A DNA stretch of 64,000 bases from Draconibacterium aestuarii (GTDB taxonomy: Bacteria > Bacteroidota > Bacteroidia > Bacteroidales > Prolixibacteraceae), in the NCBI GenBank assembly GCA_026671195.1, contig JAPOHD010000031.1:1-64000 (forward strand), given 5' to 3'. Under the pieces are notes generated by a model, which worked only from the letters and a program-made list of their open reading frames with translations, ran no database searches and had not been told where the DNA came from. This document shows positions 1 to 7,079 of this stretch, in pieces (the stretch's first letter is position 1; every line of letters starts with the position of its first letter). Made by a program: the position numbers and the translations under genes.

Positions 1-93
1 AATGAAGACACTATCTCCAAATATGTCAGAGAACAAGGGATCGAAAAGGAATATAAGACTTTGCACAAAGCTCAGCAGTTGGCACTCTTCTGA
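1..93 (+). CDS. C-terminal end of an unidentified protein (cut by window edge)
   Basis: Frame 1 is open from the first base to a TGA at 91-93 and encodes about 30 residues ending QQLALF, charged and helical-looking (KYVREQG, KEYKTLH). A strong hairpin follows directly at 94-118, as expected after a real gene. The fragment is too short to name. The ATG-initiated frame that starts at base 2 reads through the hairpin and looks like a shadow. Confidence 0.5.
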   Translation, partial: NEDTISKYVREQGIEKEYKTLHKAQQLALF

Positions 94-128
94 TACCCCG
101 TCTGCTTGCAGCGGGGTAGTTCATTTTA
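94..128 (+). terminator. Hairpin terminator after the edge gene
   Basis: TACCCCG at 94-100 pairs perfectly with CGGGGTA at 112-118, and a T-rich stretch follows. It lies between the end of the edge gene and the convergent MscS gene and could serve both strands. Confidence 0.6.
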
Positions 129-152
129 ATCTGCAATTCTGCTTTTTCTATA

Positions 153-1007
153 TCATCGGCGGAGAATTTCGGTTTTCAATTGTTTGCCGAATTCCATCTT
201 TATGGGTTTCGAATCTTCGCCCGAATACAAACTGATGTGTGGGAACGGAATTTCAATATTGTTCTTGTCGAACGCTTCTTTCAGATCGATAAAGATGGAA
301 TTACGCAGGTCTTTGTATTTCGATTTTTCAAACCACAATCCCAGTTGAATATTAATTCCGCTATCGGCAAATTCCTTAAAAATAACCAGTGGCTCGGGCT
401 CATCTAAGCAGAGTGTATTGTTGGCAAGCACTTCGTTTAACACCTGGGTTACTTTTCGCAAATCCTCTTTGTAGGCCACACTTACCAGCACTTCCATTCG
501 TCTGATCGGATAGCGGGTAATATTCGTAAGCTCAGTGGTAATAATGGTTTGATTGGGAATACGAATCAATAAATTATCCAGCGTTTTTAATTTAATTGAA
601 AGCAGATCGATCGAATCAACTACCCCCAGTTTATCGCCAACGCGCACCAAGTCGCCAATTTCGAATGAACGTTCCGAAACCAAAAAAATACCACTAATAA
701 TGTTTCCGATACTTGTTTGAGAAGCGATACCTAAAACAATACCCACAACACCAGCAGCGCCAAACAATGCGCCTGCTTTAACTCCTAAAGTATTAAATAC
801 CAGTAATACTATAAGCACAACTCCGGTGTAAACGATTACACGCCTGATAATCATTTTTAAATGCCTGCTTTTTCCTTTGCTTATAATCCTGCCTGCAATA
901 TATGCCAGCAATTGAACAAGTAGCATTCCAATAGCAACAATTAAAATAACCTTAATGGCCTTTTCTCCTGCATCGGGAGGTAATATTTCAGATAGATTAA
1001 ATTCCAT
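153..1007 (-). CDS. MscS family mechanosensitive ion channel
   Basis: This is a small-conductance mechanosensitive channel of the inner membrane that opens on membrane tension to release solutes during hypo-osmotic shock. The 284-aa product has three predicted membrane helices (about residues 17-39, 56-72 and 80-105). The third is the Gly/Ala-rich pore helix (GALFGAAGVVGIVLG) followed by the family signature SIGNIISGI. A soluble beta domain follows, with RVGDKLGVVDSID and IPN motifs. Length is typical of the short, MscS-like class. It lies only 4 nt downstream of the DUF432-like gene, so the two are probably co-transcribed. Confidence 0.9.
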   Translation of the reverse strand: MEFNLSEILPPDAGEKAIKVILIVAIGMLLVQLLAYIAGRIISKGKSRHLKMIIRRVIVYTGVVLIVLLVFNTLGVKAGALFGAAGVVGIVLGIASQTSIGNIISGIFLVSERSFEIGDLVRVGDKLGVVDSIDLLSIKLKTLDNLLIRIPNQTIITTELTNITRYPIRRMEVLVSVAYKEDLRKVTQVLNEVLANNTLCLDEPEPLVIFKEFADSGINIQLGLWFEKSKYKDLRNSIFIDLKEAFDKNNIEIPFPHISLYSGEDSKPIKMEFGKQLKTEILRR

Positions 1008-1011
1008 AACG

Positions 1012-1761
1012 TTAATATTGGGTGATATGACGAATAAGTTGGAAGCTACGTTTTAAAACTGTATGGGTTTCCGGTATTCGGGCCGTAGCAATTTGTTTTA
1101 AATTAGGGATTGAAGTGGTTGCACTTTTTGCGAACTGGATATCACTTAATGTTTCGAATCCGTTGTATTCTATTTTTACTTTATTGCTGATCATCAGTTC
1201 GTTGTTTGCATAAATGTTTAAGTGGACACCACGAACTGCCAGGCGTTTCACCTCCAGCGTTTCTTTCGAATTGTTGGTAATCTCTATGGGGCAGATCACA
1301 AATTCGTTCCCTTTTTTTTCGTTGTTTATTTCGGTGTCGAACGAAGTGTACAGGGCATAACACAACTCTCCTTCATTTGGTTCGCCAAACCAGGTTGAAG
1401 ACAGGTTCTCAATTGCTTGTTCGTAAATTTTGTTTTCGGATTTTACGGTTCCCGTATAAATTTGAAAAGTAACCGGCAGATACACGTAAAACTTAAAGAT
1501 AGTAGCAGGTAATATTGATAAGTTTGTTTTTGGTTTTAAAACCAATGGCAAGTCGGGTAGTGCCGGAAGTAGGGTTATTTCACTTGTTTTTCCAACTACA
1601 CGATTGATTGCCGCTTCATCCATATCTTCTTCCGGCGATACTAGTTTAAATGCCAGTACATCGTTTTTCGAATTAAACTGAAGCCTAATATTGTTTATCA
1701 AAAATTCGTTTGTTGAATTTTTTTGTAAGGCAACTTTCCCCCATGTAAATGATTTTTTCAT
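1012..1761 (-). CDS. DUF432-like protein paired with MscS
   Basis: The 249-aa product has no signal peptide or obvious membrane helix. It is rich in beta strands, with a WGK motif near the start and a Pro-rich segment (LPALPDLPLVLKP) near residues 70-85. I recall DUF432 proteins as having this opening and a preference for sitting next to mscS genes, and this gene is 4 nt upstream of one, so the assignment is family recall plus context. No enzymatic motif is visible. It may assist or regulate the channel, but that is inference. Confidence 0.55.
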   Translation of the reverse strand: MKKSFTWGKVALQKNSTNEFLINNIRLQFNSKNDVLAFKLVSPEEDMDEAAINRVVGKTSEITLLPALPDLPLVLKPKTNLSILPATIFKFYVYLPVTFQIYTGTVKSENKIYEQAIENLSSTWFGEPNEGELCYALYTSFDTEINNEKKGNEFVICPIEITNNSKETLEVKRLAVRGVHLNIYANNELMISNKVKIEYNGFETLSDIQFAKSATTSIPNLKQIATARIPETHTVLKRSFQLIRHITQY

Positions 1762-1924
1762 CGTATAAATCTACTAAATTCGGTTTTAAGAAAACCAGAT
1801 TTACTTTCAAAATTAAAAGTAATAACATCTTCACAATACATAAAAGTGAAGCACCTTTCCATTGTCGTTTTATCTAGAACATTTAACATACTTAAGTGTT
1901 TAATGGGTAAATAAAATTCATAGC

Positions 1925-2461
1925 ATGAAAAAAATAGCATCTGTATTTCTGTTTGTTTTGGTGGTGTTGGGAGTATCTGCACAGCAAAAATTTTATGATT
2001 TTACAGTAAAGGATATCGAGGGAAATGACTTCGAGTTTGCAAAATTGAAAGGTAAAAAAGTGTTGGTGGTAAATACCGCCTCAAAATGTGGATTAACGCC
2101 ACAGTACAAACAACTGCAGGCTTTATATGAAACCTATGGGGGAGATGATTTTGTGATTATCGGATTTCCGGCAAATAATTTTGCGAACCAGGAGCCGGGT
2201 ACCAACGAAGAGATTGTTGAGTTTTGCGAACGAAACTACGGCGTATCTTTCCCAATGATGGAGAAAATCTCTGTAAAAGGAGATGATAAACATCCTTTAT
2301 ATCAGTGGTTGACCCAGAAGGAGAAAAACGGTAAAATGGATTCGGAAGTGCGTTGGAATTTTCAGAAATACCTGATCGATAAAGACGGAAATCTGGTGGA
2401 TTTGGTAGAACCCAAAGTTAAACCTGATGATAAAAGAATTCTTAGCTGGATCCAAAATTAA
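1925..2461 (+). CDS. Secreted glutathione peroxidase-like thiol peroxidase
   Basis: The enzyme reduces peroxides, in bacteria usually with thioredoxin as electron donor. The 178-aa product starts with a signal peptide (residues 1-19, ending VSAQ), so it acts in the periplasm or outside. The peroxidatic cysteine is in NTASKCGLT, the second signature reads GFPANNF.NQEPG, and the WNF motif supplying active-site Trp and Asn is present (RWNFQKYL). The catalytic residue is Cys, not selenocysteine. The start at 1925 is chosen because it gives an intact signal peptide. Confidence 0.92.
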   Translation: MKKIASVFLFVLVVLGVSAQQKFYDFTVKDIEGNDFEFAKLKGKKVLVVNTASKCGLTPQYKQLQALYETYGGDDFVIIGFPANNFANQEPGTNEEIVEFCERNYGVSFPMMEKISVKGDDKHPLYQWLTQKEKNGKMDSEVRWNFQKYLIDKDGNLVDLVEPKVKPDDKRILSWIQN

Positions 2462-2703
2462 ATCCGGATTATGCATTAAGGAGTTGTTATGAGTATTGAA
2501 AATACAATAAAACAAGCACTTGCTGAGACGAGGCATAGCACTGTTCTGGTGAGTTGAAGCAAGTGAGAGAAGCGCCTTGTTTTGAAGTAGTTTCAATGCG
2601 CAATAGACTTTTTAATGCATATTGCGGGTTATAGCGTTATAACCATCCTCTGGTTTCAAAACAATTTACATTGCATCCAACTATTTTTTTTGAAAACTGT
2701 TTT
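2462..2703. other. Hairpin-rich chromosomal flank next to the left attachment site
   Basis: This 240-bp stretch has no convincing gene. It contains a 16-bp-armed inverted repeat with a 10-nt bulge (2509-2524 against 2558-2583), CGCAATA at 2599-2605 against TATTGCG at 2620-2626, and a perfect 7-bp hairpin with 4-nt loop at 2627-2644 (GGTTATA/TATAACC). A 22-codon ORF at 2489-2557 has a good AAGGAG ahead of it, but it lies across the first stem. The stretch would have been the gap between the glutathione peroxidase gene and mnmE before the element inserted. Confidence 0.5.
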
Positions 2704-2723
2704 TTTACTTTCCGATACAGAAA
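2704..2723. repeat. Left attachment-site repeat of the integrated element
   Basis: The 20 bases tttactttccgatacagaaa are identical to 29058-29077. The right copy lies in the 3' end of mnmE (coding strand, codons for FCIGK and stop). This left copy is not attached to any mnmE reading frame, so it is the duplicated copy left at the far end of the insertion. Confidence 0.9.
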
Positions 2724-2758
2724 GTGATTATATATTGTTATTCAGTCAGTTATAGCGA

Positions 2759-2770
2759 TTGGGCAACAAA
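2759..2770 (+). promoter_or_regulatory. Possible integrase arm site near the left end
   Basis: The sequence ttgggcaacaaa lies 36 bp inside the left repeat. The same TGGGCAACAA core occurs three times near the right end (28920-28929, 28941-28950, 28983-28992). Short repeats near both ends of an element are typical of arm-type recombinase binding sites, but the role here is inferred. Confidence 0.45.
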
Positions 2771-2823
2771 TAGGGTACAAAAATTGTCAAATCATAGGAA
2801 AATGCAGCACAAGTAAGTGAAAA

Positions 2824-3048
2824 TTACAATTCGTTATTCTTCAACATTACATACTCCTCTGCATCTTCTTTATCCTTAAACCGAGCAATTAAGTTGTCTG
2901 GATTTAAGTTATTTACAACCAAGTACTCAAAATATGGATAACCTTGAGCATCATGAGAATGTCGGCAAATGTAGTAAATTTCACCAATCTCATTTTTTTC
3001 TGCCTGGGTAATATTTTTGAACAATTTATCTATAAAAATAGGTTTCAT
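2824..3048 (-). CDS. Hypothetical 74-aa protein
   Basis: I do not recognise this protein. It is a small acidic protein with no membrane helix. It has an aromatic, tyrosine-rich centre (IYYICRHSHD..GYPYFEYLVV) and ends with a helical KDKEDAEEYVMLKNNEL. It is the leftmost gene of the integrated element and lies on the same strand as the next gene (3191-4342). It is reported because the frame is intact and the composition is protein-like; function is unknown. Confidence 0.5.
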   Translation of the reverse strand: MKPIFIDKLFKNITQAEKNEIGEIYYICRHSHDAQGYPYFEYLVVNNLNPDNLIARFKDKEDAEEYVMLKNNEL

Positions 3049-3190
3049 TTTAACATGCTTTTAATAAGGCTACGAATATAATCTATTAACATAGATATTT
3101 GAGCCGATGTGTTAAGTATTAAATAGAAAACTTTCCGGCTGGCAAGGCGTCATTTTAAACAAAAGTGAAATCACTTTTAATCTTTAAGTC

Positions 3191-4342
3191 TTACCAGTAA
3201 GAAGTTGTCTTAGGCTCTTTTTTATTGAGTTCTTCCATCAGTTCTTGTCGGTCGTTATCGTCGAGTATTTCATCCGGTTCCTGAGTGAATGGGTCAAACC
3301 ATTCGATTTTTTGCTTTGCCCAGGGAATCCAATCCATCTTTTTTAAATCTAATCCTTCGGTGTTTTCCAGGGCAGTGATATAATCTCGGAGAATTTGCGC
3401 TTGCTTCCAATAGTTAGCCATATTAATCAGCACTTTAATTCTTTTTATTTCATCATCTTTTTTACGTTGAAGTTCTTGTTGCCTTTTCCGTTCTTCTTCC
3501 TCGATTTTACGGCGTTTTTCCCATTCTATTCGTTCTTCAATTTCATTCTTTGCATATGTCTCAAAATAGGCTAGAATTTCAGCTAAACGCGATTCTAACG
3601 GCTTCTTTCCATCTAACCATTCCTTTTGATGATACGGGCGATTGTCATGTACAAAAGCAAGTATTCCACTTGGATAGTATGTGCGGGTTCTCCAGCCATA
3701 CGTATTAGTCTCATAAGATATTTTTGCCTTTTCTTTAAACTTGATTGGTAGTTTTTCTCCAAAAATGACCGCATACGTTTCATTGTTCTCGATTATTACA
3801 TCGTGCTTTCTTGTTCGTAGTAATTTTATCAATGTATTCATAAAATATAAGGCCCGGTCGATATTGGATTCTGACACCATGATATTAATTTCATCACGTT
3901 CAGTGGCTCTCATACCCACATAGTTGTATACTTCTGAACTTTTCTTGTTTAGTGATTTCTTTGCCTGGGCAATTAGGCTATCAAAGCGTGTAATGTTTTC
4001 AGGAACGGTTAATGGCAATTTGGGGTCATTTTGTAATTCATGTTTTAATTTAGTTTGAGGAGTGACCTCATCCACCTTTTCAACATAGTTGCCATCCTTA
4101 TCACGATAGCATAGAATAGTTTCGTTTTCTCCTTCATATTTGCCAGGCAGCTTTGGCACTATAACTTTGTATCCATGTTGTATTTTTGACCAGTGACCGG
4201 CTTTGGGTAAAGGAATATTCATCTTCTTACATCGCTTTCGGATACCATTGTCGGAGATGTTGTATTTTCTTGCTAATCTGGATAATGGCTCACTCCAAAC
4301 CAGTTCATATAGTTCCTTTCTGGTAAAAACGATTTTCTCCAT
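3191..4342 (-). CDS. Helix-turn-helix protein with a long coiled coil
   Basis: This is a 383-aa protein of unknown function. Residues 1-50 look like a DNA-binding helix-turn-helix (KELYELVWSEPLSRLARKYNISDNGIRKRCKK), followed by a conserved-looking LPKAGHW. The middle (about 130-250) has mixed alpha/beta character. Residues about 265-320 form a highly charged coiled coil (ERIEWEKRRKIEEEERKRQQ). I recall similar proteins as recurrent passengers of bacterial mobile elements, but I cannot give a function. A DNA-binding regulatory or anti-invader role would suit its place in a defence-bearing island; that is inference. Confidence 0.65.
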   Translation of the reverse strand: MEKIVFTRKELYELVWSEPLSRLARKYNISDNGIRKRCKKMNIPLPKAGHWSKIQHGYKVIVPKLPGKYEGENETILCYRDKDGNYVEKVDEVTPQTKLKHELQNDPKLPLTVPENITRFDSLIAQAKKSLNKKSSEVYNYVGMRATERDEINIMVSESNIDRALYFMNTLIKLLRTRKHDVIIENNETYAVIFGEKLPIKFKEKAKISYETNTYGWRTRTYYPSGILAFVHDNRPYHQKEWLDGKKPLESRLAEILAYFETYAKNEIEERIEWEKRRKIEEEERKRQQELQRKKDDEIKRIKVLINMANYWKQAQILRDYITALENTEGLDLKKMDWIPWAKQKIEWFDPFTQEPDEILDDNDRQELMEELNKKEPKTTSYW

Positions 4343-4367
4343 GACGATATTTTTTACATAAAAGAAA

Positions 4368-4395
4368 CAAAAAAACCGCCTTGAATAAAGCGGTT
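4368..4395 (-). terminator. Rho-independent terminator after the DUF6266 gene
   Basis: On the minus strand AACCGC and GCGGTT (4390-4395 and 4374-4379 in plus coordinates) form the stem, and a run of T follows. It lies 26 nt past the stop of the DUF6266 gene and ahead of the next gene on the same strand. Confidence 0.75.
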
Positions 4396-4420
4396 CTTAA
4401 TTGAAATCCGAAATATACTG

Positions 4421-5059
4421 CTAAGCAACTACAACCGAACCAATGTACTTGCTGTTAGCAACTTCACCATCAACGCTAATGAAAGCGATAAAACATTCAA
4501 CAGAGTCACCGGAATAGCTGTCCGGTACGGTCAGCGTTTGGGTTCCGGCTGCGCGGGTAGAACCCTCAGTCGTGAATACTGCTTCGTTCTTGTCTGGATT
4601 CAGAGCCAGAAGCATAGTCAAATCGTCCACATTGGCGTTAGATTCGACTGAGTTATCATCCCAGGTGAAAGTAACTTCACCGGCAGCGGCAGAGTTTGCA
4701 GCCGGGTTCAAAGCTCCTGCGAGAGAGCCACGGCTAACCAATGCCTGGGCATAGTCCATGCTATAATTCGGGTAAGCGCCGGTTATAGCATTCTTCACGT
4801 TGTAAGACATGGCACTGTTAAATGCCGTCATCTTAATGGCATAGTCTTTAAAACCAATTTTGATAAACGCAGTGATTGGTTGCAAGAAAGACAAAACCAG
4901 AGAGAACTTAGACCGTTGGTCTTTTTGAGCTTTCGAGTTCGGGTTGGTAACCTTAGCTGCTTTACTACGCATGTAGTCGATACCTTTCCAGTTACCACCG
5001 ATTACAGTTCCCACTTTTCCTGAGAACCCTCCTAAAATACCTTGAGAAATCTTTCCCAT
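4421..5059 (-). CDS. DUF6266 family protein
   Basis: This 212-aa protein has the opening I associate with DUF6266 in Bacteroidota: MGKISQGILGGFSGKVGTVIG, then a WKG motif and a Lys/Arg-rich segment (RSKAAKVTNPNS). The C-terminal half (about 125-212) reads as a beta-sandwich with TFTWDD and an Ala/Ser-rich linker before it. No signal peptide or catalytic motif is visible. Members are often multi-copy and of unknown function. Here it is a stand-alone gene with its own terminator inside the island. Confidence 0.7.
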   Translation of the reverse strand: MGKISQGILGGFSGKVGTVIGGNWKGIDYMRSKAAKVTNPNSKAQKDQRSKFSLVLSFLQPITAFIKIGFKDYAIKMTAFNSAMSYNVKNAITGAYPNYSMDYAQALVSRGSLAGALNPAANSAAAGEVTFTWDDNSVESNANVDDLTMLLALNPDKNEAVFTTEGSTRAAGTQTLTVPDSYSGDSVECFIAFISVDGEVANSKYIGSVVVA

Positions 5060-6168
5060 TTTCTTTATTATTTAATTGTTCAACAAATTGTCACTTGGAG
5101 TTGGCACGGAGGAAACACGGCTCAAACCATGCGACTTTCGTTTTGGTATAGGCAAAAACTGGGCAATCAAGGTTTTTCAAGGTGGTTTGCATCGTTTTTC
5201 ATTCAATTGACTGACAATCTTGAAACTGTCAGTAGTTAATGATTCAATGGGGCTTAATTGAATGCGTAAACACCAGAAAAATCAAAGGGATGAAACGGAC
5301 AAAAGGAAACGGAATAAATAGCGCAGCGGCTTTATGCCGTAGTCTTTTGGTAGTTTCAGACCGACTTTAATTTTGTTTGCGCAATCAATTAAACCGGGTA
5401 GGATTGAGCGGAATGTTTTTTAATTTCATCAAACTGATTTCGGAATGCTGTATCGATTTTTCTTGTACGGGTGTGTCGGGAAAAATTACACACAGGAGAA
5501 ACAGCCTTGAGTCAAACGGCTGGGCGGTGGCTGCAATGAATGTAGCGTAGCGGAATGGTTTGCGGACACTGACCAAGCATCGCGAGCCGCCTGCGAGTGG
5601 AGCAAGGGTGATGCAAAGAGATGGTTTGAGAATCCGATAACCCTTTGCGGCATATGTGCGAAGTGGAACGTCGTGTTTTGGGGTGGTTTTAGGGAAGGAA
5701 ACACGGCGTGGAACGAGTACACAAGGCTACCGCTGAAAAATGCCAGAGCGAAGCGGAGGCAAATCAGACAATTCAGCCGCAGCCCGCAGCGACCAGCAGG
5801 CGAGCCTAACACTGGCAGCCGGTGGACTGCGAGCGGCTGAAACGAATGGAACTGGTACGGAGTGAAGTAGTTGAGGTACGAAGCTCTGAACGTAGTAGCG
5901 GTGAAATGAGTGAAGCGGCTTGCAGGACAGAGTAGGCTGCCGTGAGGACAACGACTGAGCTGCAAGAACTGTGACAGCCTGAGCGCAGCGAACCCGCAGG
6001 GCGGTTAGTGCTTTTTTACACCTTTAAAAATTGACGATTATAAAAAAGGGCTAAACGGGCTGGCACCGGGCTTGCCGAAGAAGGCGGACGAACACCGCTT
6101 TTCCTGTGTGGAATTGTGGGAGGGGTTAGTTATCTTTGGTCTGCTGAAAATCAATATCTATTGAATTA
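5060..6168. other. 1.1-kb non-coding region with GC-rich, structured core
   Basis: No credible gene is seen. From about 5480 to 6130 the DNA is much richer in G+C than the rest of the island (62% by hand count at 5761-5820) and full of inverted repeats. Examples are TTCAGCCGC at 5772-5780 against GCGGCTGAA at 5833-5841 with CGCAG/CTGCG stacked inside, and CTTGCAG near 5920 against CTGCAAG near 5960. A purine-rich motif of the form GAGYGNAGYGGA recurs about six times. The 12-mer aggaaacacggc occurs at both 5109 and 5696. Minus-strand ORFs here have odd compositions and no family resemblance. Confidence 0.55.
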
Positions 6169-6873
6169 ATGACTGCACTACAATTGACCTACAATAAAAT
6201 AATCCAGGAACATCCTAATTTGATTTTTGAGAGTTATCCTGTTGTCAAGCTTGTGAATGATTATCGTTTATATTGGAAACCTCAGCGTGTAAAAACCATC
6301 CTTTTTGCGGAATCCCATGTTTTTACAAACGAGTTTGAAATTGCATTTAAACACAATTTAAATCTGCCTGGTTACCCGAACAGTTATGTGCGATTCGTTT
6401 ATAATTTGGCTTACGGGCAAAGTAATACTTTAAGAGAATCGGTATCTAATAATGGCGGCACTCCTCAGTTTTGGAAGTTGTTTAATGAAATTGCCGGACA
6501 CAAGTTTCGTGTGGTCAATAATCAAAATCCGAAAGATAAGCTTGAGCAAAAAATTCAACTGCTTCAATTCTTGAAGGATAGTGGTGTATGGTTGCTCGAT
6601 TGCAGTATTGTTGGATTATATCAAAACGGGCAGAAACCATCAATTAACGACATGAATGATATTTTGGTTACTTCGTATCTTAATTATTGCAAGCCTGTTT
6701 TATTGGAAGAGCAACCCGAAAATATTTTGGTCATAGGGAAAAGTGTCTATTCACTTTTTCAGCTTGAGTTGAAGCAGCTTAATGCTCATGTTGACTGGAT
6801 TCATCAGCCTAACGCCCGTGTTACTTCCGATAAAAGAAGGGACATCAATAAAATAAATTTCAACTGTATTTAA
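6169..6873 (+). CDS. Uracil-DNA-glycosylase-superfamily-like protein
   Basis: The assignment of this 234-aa protein is tentative. Its plan resembles the UDG superfamily. A strand ending TILFAESHVF (about 44-53) sits where the water-activating loop normally is, and a later strand ILVIGKSVYSLF is followed by WIHQPNARV (about 214-222) where family members have an HPS-type loop. Canonical GxDPY and HPSP residues are not present, so it may bind rather than cleave bases or be another fold. It is the only plus-strand gene in the island and is flanked on both sides by structured non-coding DNA. Confidence 0.5.
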   Translation: MTALQLTYNKIIQEHPNLIFESYPVVKLVNDYRLYWKPQRVKTILFAESHVFTNEFEIAFKHNLNLPGYPNSYVRFVYNLAYGQSNTLRESVSNNGGTPQFWKLFNEIAGHKFRVVNNQNPKDKLEQKIQLLQFLKDSGVWLLDCSIVGLYQNGQKPSINDMNDILVTSYLNYCKPVLLEEQPENILVIGKSVYSLFQLELKQLNAHVDWIHQPNARVTSDKRRDINKINFNCI

Positions 6874-6892
6874 GTTCATGGAATAGTGCCGT

Positions 6893-7079
6893 GGTTACTG
6901 ACGTGTGGGCAAAGGCAAGGGTAGCCTGGCATGTAATAAAATGGAATGCCAAGCTACTCTTGTGTGCGGTGCCGAAGTTGGTGAATGCAATGAGTGGTCC
7001 CGAAAGAATTTCGGGTAAAACGAATGGAATGAACCTACTGCAGGCACATGGATGTGTGGGGACTAAAAATCTGGATTAA
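6893..7079. other. Structured non-coding stretch between convergent genes
   Basis: GTAGC..GGCAT at 6921-6932 pairs with ATGCC..GCTAC at 6946-6957, and CCCGAAA at 6999-7005 pairs perfectly with TTTCGGG at 7009-7015. The composition resembles the GC-rich block on the other side of the UDG-like gene. The second hairpin is not followed by a T run on either strand, so it is not an obvious terminator. Confidence 0.45.

Noticed and set aside
1758..1982. Minus-strand 74-codon ORF upstream of the DUF432-like gene
   Set aside because: It overlaps the start of the glutathione peroxidase gene and has no protein-like features. The region is better seen as the divergent promoter zone.
2489..2557. 22-codon ORF with a good ribosome-binding site after the glutathione peroxidase gene
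   Set aside because: It spans one arm of a large inverted repeat and ends early. It could be a truncated gene start but cannot be supported.
5486..5965. Minus-strand ORF of 159 codons (and a nested one at 5727-5951)
   Set aside because: It lies wholly in the GC-rich structured block. Its composition (Phe/Ser/Leu/Arg with many Cys and His) is typical of antisense to purine-rich DNA, and no family motif is seen.
6891..7079. Plus-strand 62-codon ORF after the UDG-like gene
   Set aside because: It coincides with two hairpins and shows low-complexity translation.
5060..7079. Retron or group II intron to explain the structured DNA
   Set aside because: No reverse transcriptase is encoded nearby, and no recognisable domain V or intron boundary is seen.
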